This document shows, in pieces, positions 52,284-61,399 of a stretch of DNA of 64,000 bases. The stretch lies in assembly GCA_023453025.1 (NCBI GenBank), contig JAEXUD010000008.1, positions 62,001 to 126,000 on the forward strand, written 5' to 3'. Position numbers and translations under genes: made by a program. How positions within the stretch are numbered: the first letter of the stretch is position 1; every line of letters starts with the position of its first letter. The DNA is from Bacillota bacterium (lineage in GTDB: Bacteria > Bacillota > Clostridia > Tissierellales > Sedimentibacteraceae). The notes under the pieces were generated by a model. It was not told the origin of the DNA. It saw only the letters and a program-made list of their open reading frames with translations, and did no database searches.

Positions 52284-53462
52284 TCATTTGCAGAATTCTT
52301 CTGCAATTTTAGTATATATTTCTACATAATTTATTAAATCGGCAACAGGAATTTTTTCATCCTTTGCATGCGAGTATTTTAAGTCTCCGGGACCTGTGAC
52401 AACAGTCGGAATCTTACCGTAGGTTGATAAAACACCGGCATCAGTCCAGCCTCTTCTTTTTTCCACATTTGGCTCATTATTTGTAAATTCCTTTAAAACC
52501 TTGTATACTGTCTTTGCAATTTCGGAATCAGGCTGTGCAATTAATGGAGCATGGTCAAACTCTTCCATCAGGTTGGAATCCATCCTGATAATCTCTGCCT
52601 TGAACTCCGGATCTTCTGCCTTTAATTCATCAATTATGTCCTGATATTCTTTTATCACGCTTTCGACATTTTCTTCAGGAAGATATCTCCTGTCAATCTG
52701 GATGATACAGCTGTCTGCAACTGAGCTTGGCTGTGTGCCTCCCTTGATTAATCCAAAGTTCATCACCGAAGGTCCCATCCATTCATTTTGCCTTTCCTTT
52801 AGTTTTGGCATAAGCTCATCTTCTATTTTACGGATTAGCTTTGCAGCTTTGGATATAGCATTTATTCCAAGCTCCGGAATGCCTCCGTGGGCAATTTTCC
52901 CTTCTATTCTTATCTCCAGCCATTCAAGGCCTCTGTGTCCCAAGGCATATCCATAATTGGCAGGTTCACCCACTATTGCTCCGTCTGCTGTTATTCCGCT
53001 TTTTACAACAAACTCTGTTCCGTCACTTTTTTCTTCCTCACCTACAGCAGCCGTCAAGATTATATCGCCGCCTAATAATTTGTTTTTGTTTTTAATGTTG
53101 AGCATGGCGGCAATCATACATGCAACCGCACCTTTCATATCATTGGCACCTCTGCCAAGCAAATAACCGTCCTTGATTTCGGCACAGAATGGATCAAAAA
53201 CCATTTCATAAGGAGGAACCGTGTCAATGTGTCCGTTGAATATGAGATTCTTTCCTGTTCCCTTGCCCTTGAGTCTTGCTACCACATTTCTCCTTAAACC
53301 TTCTACCTGCTGATATTCCACTTCCAGACCGTTTTCCTTACAATATTCGTAAATAAATTCTGCAACCACTGACTCTCTGTTTTCTATGTACTTATGGCTT
53401 GGTATTCTTATGAGTTCCTGAGTCAGCTTTACAACATCGTTTGTGTTGAATTTTTCCGGCAT
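52284..53462 (-). CDS. M20 family ArgE/DapE-like deacylase
   Basis: 392 residues. LIFNGHIDTVPP near 75 and GRGANDMKGAVACMIAAML near 105 hold the first metal ligands, AVGEEEKSDGTEF near 142 the Glu pair, IVGEPANYGYALGHRGLEWL near 165 follows and AHGGIPELGINAI lies in the dimerisation domain; PGDLKYSHAKDEKI near 370 supplies the last His. It belongs to the ArgE/DapE/ACY1 branch, unlike the M20D pair at 33-40 kb. Probable action on an N-acyl amino acid. ATG 53462 behind GGAGGTT. Confidence 0.87.
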   Translation of the reverse strand: MPEKFNTNDVVKLTQELIRIPSHKYIENRESVVAEFIYEYCKENGLEVEYQQVEGLRRNVVARLKGKGTGKNLIFNGHIDTVPPYEMVFDPFCAEIKDGYLLGRGANDMKGAVACMIAAMLNIKNKNKLLGGDIILTAAVGEEEKSDGTEFVVKSGITADGAIVGEPANYGYALGHRGLEWLEIRIEGKIAHGGIPELGINAISKAAKLIRKIEDELMPKLKERQNEWMGPSVMNFGLIKGGTQPSSVADSCIIQIDRRYLPEENVESVIKEYQDIIDELKAEDPEFKAEIIRMDSNLMEEFDHAPLIAQPDSEIAKTVYKVLKEFTNNEPNVEKRRGWTDAGVLSTYGKIPTVVTGPGDLKYSHAKDEKIPVADLINYVEIYTKIAEEFCK

Positions 53463-53513
53463 ATTTAAACCTCCATACTTTTATAAATTATATATCTGTA
53501 AAGCGTAAAAACG

Positions 53514-55010
53514 CTAATTCATTTTCATGGTTCCTGTTCGGATAAACCTGTCATGCCAGGAAAATGCCTCATTTAATATATGAGGAGTATTGCTGTTATC
53601 GGTGGAGGATTTTGCACGGTTGAAATAATCCCTGAGCATGTCTTTATAATCAGGATGCGCACAGTTTTCTATAATTGCTTCCGCCCTTTGTTTAGGGGAC
53701 AATCCTCTTAAATCCGCAACACCGTTTTCTGTCACAATGACCATGACATCATGTGAAGTGTGGTCTGTATGAGTTACCATAGGGACAACTGATGAAACAT
53801 TGCCATTTTTAGCAATTGATTCGGTAACAAATACAGAAATATATGCACTTCTGGAGAAATCTCCTGAACCCCCAATACCGTTCATCAGCCTGGTACCCAT
53901 AACATGAGTTGAATTGATGTTGCCATAAATATCAACCTCTATGGCAGTATTCATTGATATTACACCCAATCTTCTGATGACCTCCGGATTATTGCTTATT
54001 TCCTGTGGCCGCAGAATAATGTGTTCCTTGTATCTGGAAAAATTATCATAAAAATCTTCAATTCTTTCAGGTGATATTGTGAGAGAAGTTGCCGACGCGG
54101 TTTTAACCTTGCCGCAGTCAATTAAGTCCAATACGGAATCCTGCAATACCTCTGAATAAATATCTATATCTGTAATATCCGATTTACAAAGTCCTCCCAG
54201 GACTGCATTTGCAACGCTTCCTACACCGGATTGAAGAGGCAGCATATTTTGGGGAAGGCGCCCGTTTTTAATTTCATTCTTTAAAAAGTTAATCAGATTA
54301 TCTGCCATTTTTTGTGATGTTTCATCCTTTGGAGCAATCTTGTTTGTTTTATCCCTGATATCAGTCAGCACAATTGCAGCTATTTTTTCAGGTGTACAAG
54401 GTATATAAGCACGTCCGATTCTGTCTGAACAATTCAATATGGGGATTACTTGTCTGTCCGGGGGATTCTGAGTATTGTATATATCATGAATTCCTTCAAG
54501 CGCCAATGGCTGAGATAAATTAATCTCAACTATTACCTTGTCGGCATATTCAACAAATGCTGCAGAATTGCCTACTGATGTGGACGGCACTATTCCTCCG
54601 TTTTCAGTTATTGCAACTGCTTCTATAATTGCCAGATCCATTTTACCTAAAAATCCATACTTCAAATACTGGGTTGAATGGCTTAAATGAATATCATCAT
54701 ATTCTACCTCGCCCTTGTTGATGGCATTTCTGATAGAAGAATTAGTTTGATATGGATATCTTCTTTTAATAACACCTTTTTCAGCTAAAATGCCATCAAT
54801 TTCCGGCCCCACTGAAGCTCCTGTCATAATATCGATTTTTATTTTTTCACCTTGTTCAGCTCTTTTTGCCAAAGCTAAAGGCACAGCCTTAGGATAACCT
54901 GCAGGAGTAAAACCTGACATTCCGATAAAGCTGTTGTTATTAATAAGCTGAGCAGCTTCGTCCGCACTCATAATTTTATTTTTCAACAAATCATATCTGA
55001 TTCTTTCCAT
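53514..55010 (-). CDS. Acetyl-CoA hydrolase/transferase family CoA-transferase
   Basis: A 498-residue class I-type CoA-transferase of the succinyl-CoA:acetate (Cat1/AarC) family. FIGMSGFTPAGYPKAVPLAL near 30, PLQSGVGSVANAVLGGL near 268, and the catalytic Glu in DIYSEVLQDSVLDL near 290 are clear, as are VMGTRLMNGIGGSGDFSR near 385 and GVADLRGLSPKQRAEAI. Such enzymes pass CoA between acids and acetate during fermentation. I start it at ATG 55010 (GAGGTG seven bases upstream); a TTG four codons earlier overlaps that site. The substrate acid is unknown. Confidence 0.88.
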   Translation of the reverse strand: MERIRYDLLKNKIMSADEAAQLINNNSFIGMSGFTPAGYPKAVPLALAKRAEQGEKIKIDIMTGASVGPEIDGILAEKGVIKRRYPYQTNSSIRNAINKGEVEYDDIHLSHSTQYLKYGFLGKMDLAIIEAVAITENGGIVPSTSVGNSAAFVEYADKVIVEINLSQPLALEGIHDIYNTQNPPDRQVIPILNCSDRIGRAYIPCTPEKIAAIVLTDIRDKTNKIAPKDETSQKMADNLINFLKNEIKNGRLPQNMLPLQSGVGSVANAVLGGLCKSDITDIDIYSEVLQDSVLDLIDCGKVKTASATSLTISPERIEDFYDNFSRYKEHIILRPQEISNNPEVIRRLGVISMNTAIEVDIYGNINSTHVMGTRLMNGIGGSGDFSRSAYISVFVTESIAKNGNVSSVVPMVTHTDHTSHDVMVIVTENGVADLRGLSPKQRAEAIIENCAHPDYKDMLRDYFNRAKSSTDNSNTPHILNEAFSWHDRFIRTGTMKMN

Positions 55011-55126
55011 TAAACACCTCAATTTAAATCGTTTTCAAGTTTATAATATTATAGCATACACATATGCATAATTATAGTATAATATTAAAAAAATTAGCAT
55101 TTTTAAATTTAATGTTTTTCAATTAC

Positions 55127-55178
55127 AGGCTGCATCACCAATTTGTTTGCTCCCTGACGATTGCGCAAATTAGATTAG
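55127..55178. repeat. Diverged copy of the ribD-leader repeat
   Basis: CATCACCAATTTGTTTGCTC, then CCTGACGATTGCGCAAATTA and GATTAGGGC match by eye the insert at 48.5 kb (CATTCACCAAATTATTTGCT, then CGCTGTCGCTCACATAATTT and the GGTTAGGGC word). The order of the parts is kept. It lies between two same-strand genes. Confidence 0.45.
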
Positions 55179-55183
55179 GGCTA

Positions 55184-55212
55184 CAAAAAAAGGCATTCAA
55201 TGCCTTTTTTTA
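55184..55212. terminator. Terminator of the ferritin-like helical protein gene
   Basis: AAAAAAAGGCATT, CA, ATGCCTTTTTTT, a strong two-way terminator. Confidence 0.85.
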
Positions 55213-55216
55213 TTAT

Positions 55217-55657
55217 TCACCGCATGAATTTTTTAAGCCTTTCTGCATTATCTTTTTCAAGCTTGAGAAACCTGTCTGCAAGACCTTTTATTGAAGGATC
55301 AGCGTCCGCGTGTGACTGATAGGACGAAACTATTCCTTCGATACCCATTCGATTTCCTTTAATCATCATATCGGCTATATGTGATGGTTTGCTGCTGATT
55401 AATGTATTTATTCCGACACTCATTCTGGCGCTCAGTTTATTTAAAGGGGAAATTTCCGCCGGCTCGTTATTTCTTTTCAAAAGTTCGTTGTGAGCCTCAT
55501 CGGCAATTTCCTCATAGCTTCTCATCTGATACTTAAGCTCATCATATATTTTATTGTCGTTCACTTTAGTTAATAGCCTATCAATTGTTTCGATACCCAT
55601 TTTTGCACTACGATATATTTCTGATAAGAAATCTACGGTATTTTGACTGTTGTCCAT
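55217..55657 (-). CDS. Small helical protein, ferritin-like four-helix pattern
   Basis: A 146-residue soluble protein that is almost all amphipathic helix: FLSEIYRSAKMGIETIDRL, YDELKYQMRSYEEIADEAHN, INTLISSKPSHIADMMIKGN and LADRFLKLEKDNAERLKKFM. The four-helix layout with E..H-type pairs (EEIADEAH) recalls ferritin-like DUF2383-type proteins, but I cannot confirm iron ligands. ATG 55657 follows AAAGGAGG, so a longer frame reaching 55720 is not used. Function unknown. Confidence 0.65.
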   Translation of the reverse strand: MDNSQNTVDFLSEIYRSAKMGIETIDRLLTKVNDNKIYDELKYQMRSYEEIADEAHNELLKRNNEPAEISPLNKLSARMSVGINTLISSKPSHIADMMIKGNRMGIEGIVSSYQSHADADPSIKGLADRFLKLEKDNAERLKKFMR

Positions 55658-55721
55658 AAAAAACCTCCTTTTGTTTTTTATTATTAACAAAAAATATATT
55701 GTTAAACATACATAAAGCAAA

Positions 55722-55757
55722 AACTATGCTCACGCATAGTTCGCATAGTTTTTTATA
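55722..55757. terminator. Terminator downstream of namA
   Basis: AAAACTATGC and GCATAGTTTTTT pair around TCACGCATAGTTC; the inner GCATAG repeat allows an alternative pairing. It ends the minus-strand namA transcript. Confidence 0.65.
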
Positions 55758-55785
55758 GCATATTTTTATTCGATATCAATAGTAT

Positions 55786-56817
55786 TTATCTTTTTCTAAG
55801 CCTTGCTCTTTCATATTGCCTTGGCCAAATAGCTATATTGCTTAGCTCCTGGTCGGCATAAAGCGGCCAATATGGATTTCTCAAGAGTGCTCTGCCAAGG
55901 AATATCAAGTCAGCTCTCCTGTTTTGCAGGATTTCCTCCGCCATGTTAGACTCAATGATTAAACCGCCCGCTATGACAGGTAAATCTGTTTTTTCATTGA
56001 TTATTTCTGCAAATTTAATCTGGTAGCCCTGATATGCCTTTGGTGCTGCACCTATTACTCCCCCTGAACTCACATCTACCAAATCAACTCCCTCATCCTT
56101 TACCAGATTAATCAAGTCCGCCAAATCTTCAGGATGATTTCCTTCTTCACTATACTCATCGGCTGAAACCCTTAACAGCAATGGTTTTTCAAAAGGCCAT
56201 ACTGTTCTTACAGCATGAAGAACCTCCTTTAAAAATCTTGCTCTGTTTTCCATGCTTCCGCCGTATTCGTCAGTTCTCCTGTTAGTTAACGGAGACAGGA
56301 ATTCATTTATTAAATACCCGTGAGCGCCATGAATCTCTATAACATCATATCCTATTTCAACACATCTTTTTGCTGCATTTTTAAATGATTGAATTACCTC
56401 ATTTATCTCTGTCTTTGTCATTTCGTTTGGAAGCCGGTATTCATCACTGAAAGCTATTGGGCTGGGAGCTATAAGTCTTTCACCTTCAGCTTCACACTTC
56501 CTTCCGGCGTGTCCCAGCTGTATTCCCATTTTAGCTCCGTACTTTCTGCAGGTGTCCGATATGTTCTTTAGACCTTCGATTTGTGAATCATCCCAAATGC
56601 CCAGGTCATTGGCTGTAATTCTTCCTCGTGATTCAACAGCTGTGGCTTCCTGGATAATTAAGCCTACTCCACCGACAGCCCTGGCAGTATAATGCAAAAA
56701 ATGCCATTCCTTGGCTTTACCGTCCTCATCGGCCGAATACATGCACATTGGTGCCATTACTATTCTATTTTTCAATTCTATGTCTTTTATTATGTAATTT
56801 GAAAATAATCTTGACAT
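55786..56817 (-). CDS. namA: Old yellow enzyme-family NADPH dehydrogenase (NamA/YqjM type)
   Basis: A 343-residue FMN-dependent ene-reductase. KNRIVMAPMCMYSADEDGKA near 20 has the redox-tuning Cys, QLGHAGRKCEAEG near 98 is the FMN-contacting loop, YDVIEIHGAHGYLINEFLSP near 160 holds the His pair, LLRVSADEYSEEGN near 215 and LPVIAGGLIIES, DLIFLGRALLRNPYW finish the barrel. Size and order match YqjM. I take ATG 56817 with GGAGGG upstream; the earlier ATGs overlap that site. It follows a small membrane protein gene by 11 bases. Confidence 0.9.
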   Translation of the reverse strand: MSRLFSNYIIKDIELKNRIVMAPMCMYSADEDGKAKEWHFLHYTARAVGGVGLIIQEATAVESRGRITANDLGIWDDSQIEGLKNISDTCRKYGAKMGIQLGHAGRKCEAEGERLIAPSPIAFSDEYRLPNEMTKTEINEVIQSFKNAAKRCVEIGYDVIEIHGAHGYLINEFLSPLTNRRTDEYGGSMENRARFLKEVLHAVRTVWPFEKPLLLRVSADEYSEEGNHPEDLADLINLVKDEGVDLVDVSSGGVIGAAPKAYQGYQIKFAEIINEKTDLPVIAGGLIIESNMAEEILQNRRADLIFLGRALLRNPYWPLYADQELSNIAIWPRQYERARLRKR

Positions 56818-56828
56818 TTTTCCCTCCA

Positions 56829-57200
56829 TCATTTTTTAAATTTTTTATATAAATAAACAACCCCTTGAACAATCAGCCCTGCGAAAAAACCGATTATGAC
56901 CCAGAACATCAAGGAAATGATACCGGCTAAATCCTCCCATCCGTTTTGATCGGACAAAAAATTTCTGAACATCTCGAAAAAGCCTATGAAAATTCCAATT
57001 AGAAAAATATTAAATGAATATTTTAATTTAAAGTGAAAAAAAATTGCAGATACCAGTCCCGCAATTAAAGAAGCACCTGCATATGGCATAATATTGTCTG
57101 AAACATCTCTGCCTGCAACAAGCATCATGCCGGTGTAAAAAATGATAAATGACAATGCTGCAACAATTATACCGATTATTAATGACTTGTATTTTTTCAT
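56829..57200 (-). CDS. Small four-helix membrane protein
   Basis: A 123-residue protein with four hydrophobic helices (about 7-28, 38-57, 62-80, 92-117) and charged ends (MKKYK, YLYKKFKK). No recognised family. Its stop codon lies 11 bases before the namA start, so the two are likely in one operon. ATG 57200 with AAGGAGC. Confidence 0.65.
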   Translation of the reverse strand: MKKYKSLIIGIIVAALSFIIFYTGMMLVAGRDVSDNIMPYAGASLIAGLVSAIFFHFKLKYSFNIFLIGIFIGFFEMFRNFLSDQNGWEDLAGIISLMFWVIIGFFAGLIVQGVVYLYKKFKK

Positions 57201-57268
57201 AAAATAGCTCCTTATAATACGATATTTTTATTATACCATTATTGAAGGAGTTTTAAACTTATTTTAAT

Positions 57269-58705
57269 TTAAATAATAGGAGTTATTCCGGGCACGGTTC
57301 CAAACCTTTGCTGCCTGTATACCTCTACTATAGAATTCCACGTTTGTTCATCTGTTATACCTGTTTGTTCAAGACCCTGTACAGCCTGAAAAGCCCTTAC
57401 CGCTTCCTGGGTTTCCCAATCATAGACACCTGTAGGTTCGATATATGGTATAGTCGGTATAATCAAAGAAATATATGACAGCATTTCCTGCATAAGATAT
57501 ACAGGAGGAGCCTCATCTCCCAGATTATAGACTTCACCCGGCCAACGCAATACAGGAAGATAGACTGATTCAGACGGCAGGGTGTCAAGTATGCCAAATA
57601 AACTGGCTGCTAAAGCTTCATATGTTTCAACGTCGACCACACCGGTTGGTTCAAGATTCATAACTCTTTGGTATTCCATAACAGCATCTCTCGTCTGTTC
57701 ATCAAAGTAACCTGTAATGGCCACCTCGGGGATTGCCGGATAAAATGCTGACAGAACATTTAACGCATATTGAATCAATTCGACCGTCGGCCTGACATCT
57801 CCTTCAAGATATGTTTCTCTGGTTATTTCCAAAAGCTGGCTAAGTTGATATCCTTGAGTTGTCAATTCCGCCAATCTCGTCACAGCTATAAAAATATATC
57901 TGATCATATACCATGTAGCTTCATCTATTATACCGGTTACGGGCAGATTAAATATACTTTGGAATGTTCTGACTGCGGCTTCCGTAGATTCATTAAAATA
58001 TCCGTTCAAAGGTTCTATCCGAGGCATAGCAGGATAGTTTAAGCCTATTCTGTCCAAGGCAAGCTGCATGGCTAAAACATCAAAGCCTGAATCGCCTAGT
58101 CCAATCGGTTCACCAGGGTATGATGCTTCAACATCGCTAATTGGTGCGTCAAATACAATTCTTATGTCCTCACCAAAATAATATCTTAATATTTCAATAG
58201 GTGTATATCCCTGATTAGCAAGATCAACAGAACCCCATTGCAGCAACCCATCGCATTGACTAATTCTTCCATCACAAAATGTGGCAAACAATGGCTGAAA
58301 CTGTCCTTCTCTTACTATGTAATCGTTAAAAACCTCATCGGCTATTACGCTTATTGAATCAAATAAACCTCTGTTAGGAACAAAAGCCTGGTCATATTGA
58401 GTTGAATTGGTAATATCAAAGTCAAATCCTCTAGACCTGTACCATTCAGTAAATATTCTATTCAAAGCTATGGAGGTAATGGCATGAAGATTAGCTCTCA
58501 GGGCACTTTCCGGCCATGTAGGATACAGCTCGCTTGAACCGACATTTTTTATATACTCAAGAAATGGAACAGTAATGTTTTCTGCTTCTTCGTCAGGTCT
58601 GCCAAGGTGGACAGTTATAGTTCTCGGTATGATAACCTCAGGATATATAGGTATTTCCTGAAGTGCATTTAAATTATTCATAGTGGGTTTAATAGAAAAA
58701 CTCAT
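57269..58705 (-). CDS. SpoIID-like N-terminal domain with three peptidoglycan-binding repeats
   Basis: A 478-residue protein with no signal peptide. Residues 20-180 look like a SpoIID/LytB domain (PRTITVHLGRP at its start, then YPTWPESALRANLHAITSIA with the conserved Glu-Ala pattern). Three PG_binding_1 domains follow (about 200-268, 300-362, 390-465), each with a GYF or GVYD..T..AV..FQ motif (GYFNESTEAAVRTFQSIF, GYFDEQTRDAVMEYQRVM, GVYDWETQEAVRAFQAVQ). SpoIID family proteins promote peptidoglycan cleavage in engulfment. Lack of a leader suggests action in mother cell or spore cortex assembly. ATG 58705 with GAGGAAA. Confidence 0.8.
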   Translation of the reverse strand: MSFSIKPTMNNLNALQEIPIYPEVIIPRTITVHLGRPDEEAENITVPFLEYIKNVGSSELYPTWPESALRANLHAITSIALNRIFTEWYRSRGFDFDITNSTQYDQAFVPNRGLFDSISVIADEVFNDYIVREGQFQPLFATFCDGRISQCDGLLQWGSVDLANQGYTPIEILRYYFGEDIRIVFDAPISDVEASYPGEPIGLGDSGFDVLAMQLALDRIGLNYPAMPRIEPLNGYFNESTEAAVRTFQSIFNLPVTGIIDEATWYMIRYIFIAVTRLAELTTQGYQLSQLLEITRETYLEGDVRPTVELIQYALNVLSAFYPAIPEVAITGYFDEQTRDAVMEYQRVMNLEPTGVVDVETYEALAASLFGILDTLPSESVYLPVLRWPGEVYNLGDEAPPVYLMQEMLSYISLIIPTIPYIEPTGVYDWETQEAVRAFQAVQGLEQTGITDEQTWNSIVEVYRQQRFGTVPGITPII

Positions 58706-59044
58706 GCAATTTCCTCGTTTCTATTTATTGCTATCAGGACAGAATATTACTGATTATTATGATTAATAATCTATTCCTAAATTAATATATGCATTATTTT
58801 TAACTTTGCTTATATATATGAGCGCTAATAAATCCTGCACTCCAACTAAAAATTGTTAATTTACCTGCCCGGAATTTATTTTTTAAATTATAAATTTATA
58901 ATTAATCGTTAAACATCCTCCGTTAATCTGTCCCCGATTCCAATATATTAAACTTATTCATGCACTATCAGATAATTTGTGGTATAATCATAGAGAAGTA
59001 TAGGGGTATAGTAAGTATCCATAAAATTTATTAAAGGAGTGGAC
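58706..59044. promoter_or_regulatory. Intergenic region with hflK promoter
   Basis: An extended -10 box, TGGTATAAT, lies at 58979-58987 with no clear -35 box. ATTAAAGGAG before the hflK ATG is a strong ribosome binding site. The remaining 270 bases are AT-rich, and I see no gene or stable hairpin in them. Confidence 0.55.
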
Positions 59045-60103
59045 ATGAATATTAAAGATTTATTAGAAAATCTATCAAACATCATTAACAAAGCGAATGA
59101 CATGAAAGGTCAGTATACAAGCCAAGACATGAGCACAAAACCGCCTAAAAAACGTAAAAGCTTAAAATGGTTATTGATATTACCTTTTATTTTTATTGCA
59201 ATTTCAGCAATTTTGTCATGCCAATACACTGTTGAGGAATCGGAGCAGGCAGTGGTAACGACGCTGGGAAAGGTAACAAGTGTTGAAACTGCAGGCTTGC
59301 ATTTCAAGCTGCCATATCCGGTACAAAGTGTTACAAAGGTTGCCGTTAACAAAACACAGAAATTACAGATTGGTTATGCCTCAGGCAGCGAAGCGGAGGC
59401 CAGCAAAAGTTCAACTGTTGCCGAAGAAGCTAAAATGATTACAGGAGATTTTAATATTGTCAATATAGATTTCTTTATTGAATGGAAAATTTCCGATCCT
59501 GTAAAATTCATCTATAATTCTGATGAACCGGGACAAATTCTTAAAATGATAGCACAATCGTCAGCAAGGAGCATTATAGGTTCAAAAGATGTAGACGGTG
59601 TTCTTACTACAGAAAAATCAATAATTCAAGCAGAAATAAAAGAAAAGATTATAAACAAGCTTCAAAACTATGATTTGGGTGTTCAAATATTAGATGTAAA
59701 AATCCAAGACAGTGAACCCCCTACAGCAGATGTTATAAAGGCATTCAAAGAGGTTGAAACTGCAAAGCAGGAAAAAGAAACCCGTATAAATGAAGCACTT
59801 GCTTACAAAAATAAAACAATTCCGGCCGCCGAAAGCCAGGCTGACAAGCTGATAAGAGAAGCAGAATCCTATAGGGAATCAAAAATCAATGAGGCAACAG
59901 GTGAAGTTGCACGATTCAATGCCATGTACACTGAATATGCCAAAAACAAGGATATTACCAGAACCAGAATGTATTTAGAGGCAATAGAGGAAATACTGCC
60001 CGGAATATCGGTATATATTGATTCATCAGAAGGAGGAGTACAGAAGCTTCTGCCTTTAAAAAGCTTTTCAGAACCCGCGGAAATTGAAGGAGGTGCAAAC
60101 TAA
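59045..60103 (+). CDS. hflK: SPFH-domain protein HflK
   Basis: A 352-residue single-pass membrane protein. One transmembrane helix lies near 40-58 (WLLILPFIFIAISAIL) after a basic KPPKKRKSLK. The SPFH/band-7 domain spans about 65-235 (EESEQAVVTTLGKVTSVETA with GLHFKLPYPVQSV), then a long coiled coil (about 235-325) with ETAKQEKETRINEALAYKNK. HflK and HflC together cage the FtsH protease. I use ATG 59045 because AAAGGAG lies the right distance away; a GTG two codons earlier touches that site. It overlaps hflC by one base (TAATG). Confidence 0.92.
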   Translation: MNIKDLLENLSNIINKANDMKGQYTSQDMSTKPPKKRKSLKWLLILPFIFIAISAILSCQYTVEESEQAVVTTLGKVTSVETAGLHFKLPYPVQSVTKVAVNKTQKLQIGYASGSEAEASKSSTVAEEAKMITGDFNIVNIDFFIEWKISDPVKFIYNSDEPGQILKMIAQSSARSIIGSKDVDGVLTTEKSIIQAEIKEKIINKLQNYDLGVQILDVKIQDSEPPTADVIKAFKEVETAKQEKETRINEALAYKNKTIPAAESQADKLIREAESYRESKINEATGEVARFNAMYTEYAKNKDITRTRMYLEAIEEILPGISVYIDSSEGGVQKLLPLKSFSEPAEIEGGAN

Positions 60104-60993
60104 TGCAGGAAACAAAGAAAAAAAGTAAATTTGGAGCAATGTTAAAAATAATATTATTAATATTGCTGGTTGTAGCATTCACCAACACAGCATATGTTGT
60201 AAAAGAAAATGAATATGCATACGTAACAAGATTTTCAAAATTTGTAAAAATGCAAGACACTGCCGGTCTGCATTTCAAGCTTCCGGTACTTGACACGGTT
60301 GAAAAAATACCTCAGTACAGAATGATGTATGACCTTCCGCCGTCAGAGGTTCTGACAGGAGATAAAAAAACATTGGTGGTTGACAATTTTGCTGTATGGC
60401 AGATAGACGATCCCTATACATTTATGAGAACAGTCAGCAGAATCTCAGAGATGGAAAACCGTATAGATGCTGTTGTTTACAATGCAGTAAAAAACACATT
60501 GGGAACCATGGACCAGACTGACATTATCAATTCAAACAACCGTTCAATAGATGATGTGAATTCAAAAATAACTGAAATGGTCAACTTGCAGCTGAAAAAT
60601 TACGGCATATCAACTGTTGCGGTAGAAATAAAAAGACTTGACCTTCCAAATGACAACGAAACAGCAGTTTATAACAGAATGATTTCCGAGAGAACTCAAA
60701 TGGCAGAAAGCTACAGAGCAGACGGAAACCTGGAAGCAAGCAAGGTGGTAAATGAAACCGACAAGGAAGTAGGCATACTCTTATCAAAGGCCAAGGCTTC
60801 AGCTGAGGAATTGAAGGGGCAGGGAGAAAGCGAATATATGAAAATTATAGCTGCTGCTTACTCCTCGGAAGATAGAGTTCAATACTATGAATTTATCAGA
60901 AGCCTTGAAGCATTAAAAGCAACAATGCAGGGTGACAAGACAATCATATTGCCTGCTGACAGTTTTATAGTCAGGGTATTAAACGGAAATTAA
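60103..60993 (+). CDS. hflC: SPFH-domain protein HflC
   Basis: A 296-residue partner of HflK. One transmembrane helix lies at about 12-30 (LKIILLILLVVAFTNTAYVV), then the band-7 domain (ENEYAYVTRFSKFVKMQDTA, GLHFKLPVLDTVEKIPQYRM, LVVDNFAVWQIDDPYTFM) and a coiled coil (ASAEELKGQGESEYMKIIAA). The C-terminus matches HflC (ILPADSFIVRVLNG). Translation is coupled to hflK through the TAATG overlap. Confidence 0.93.
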   Translation: MQETKKKSKFGAMLKIILLILLVVAFTNTAYVVKENEYAYVTRFSKFVKMQDTAGLHFKLPVLDTVEKIPQYRMMYDLPPSEVLTGDKKTLVVDNFAVWQIDDPYTFMRTVSRISEMENRIDAVVYNAVKNTLGTMDQTDIINSNNRSIDDVNSKITEMVNLQLKNYGISTVAVEIKRLDLPNDNETAVYNRMISERTQMAESYRADGNLEASKVVNETDKEVGILLSKAKASAEELKGQGESEYMKIIAAAYSSEDRVQYYEFIRSLEALKATMQGDKTIILPADSFIVRVLNGN

Positions 60994-61036
60994 TACACAT
61001 AATAGCAATAAATCCTTGAATGAAATGAGGTACATT

Positions 61037-61396
61037 ATGAATTTTGAATATAAAAAAAAGGCATTCCCATACCTGGTAACAGTAATTGCCGGTTTGCTGC
61101 TTGCAATTTTCGGAGTTTTTGTATCAGTATTTTCAGATGGCACCAGCTATGAGCGACTGGTAACTGTCCTTATTGTACTGATAATATACGGAATACTGGG
61201 AATTATAATTGGGATATGGAAGCCCTTTAAAACCTTTGTATTCTTGCCGTGGCTTGTATTACCCGGCATCCTGGTGCTTTTGTTTGATATGTACGATGAA
61301 GGCTTCAAAGTATTCTACGTACCATATATTATTCTCATAATAACTGTTTCATACTTTGGATTATACACCGGAAGATCATTTAAAAGGAAAAGATAA
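61037..61396 (+). CDS. Small membrane protein downstream of hflC
   Basis: A 119-residue protein with four hydrophobic helices and a basic end (GRSFKRKR). No known family. It starts 43 bases after hflC at ATG 61037 behind GAGGT and is followed by the operon terminator, so it is probably cotranscribed with hflKC. A role as a third partner is a guess. The TTG further upstream lacks a ribosome binding site. Confidence 0.65.
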   Translation: MNFEYKKKAFPYLVTVIAGLLLAIFGVFVSVFSDGTSYERLVTVLIVLIIYGILGIIIGIWKPFKTFVFLPWLVLPGILVLLFDMYDEGFKVFYVPYIILIITVSYFGLYTGRSFKRKR

Positions 61397-61399
61397 AAT

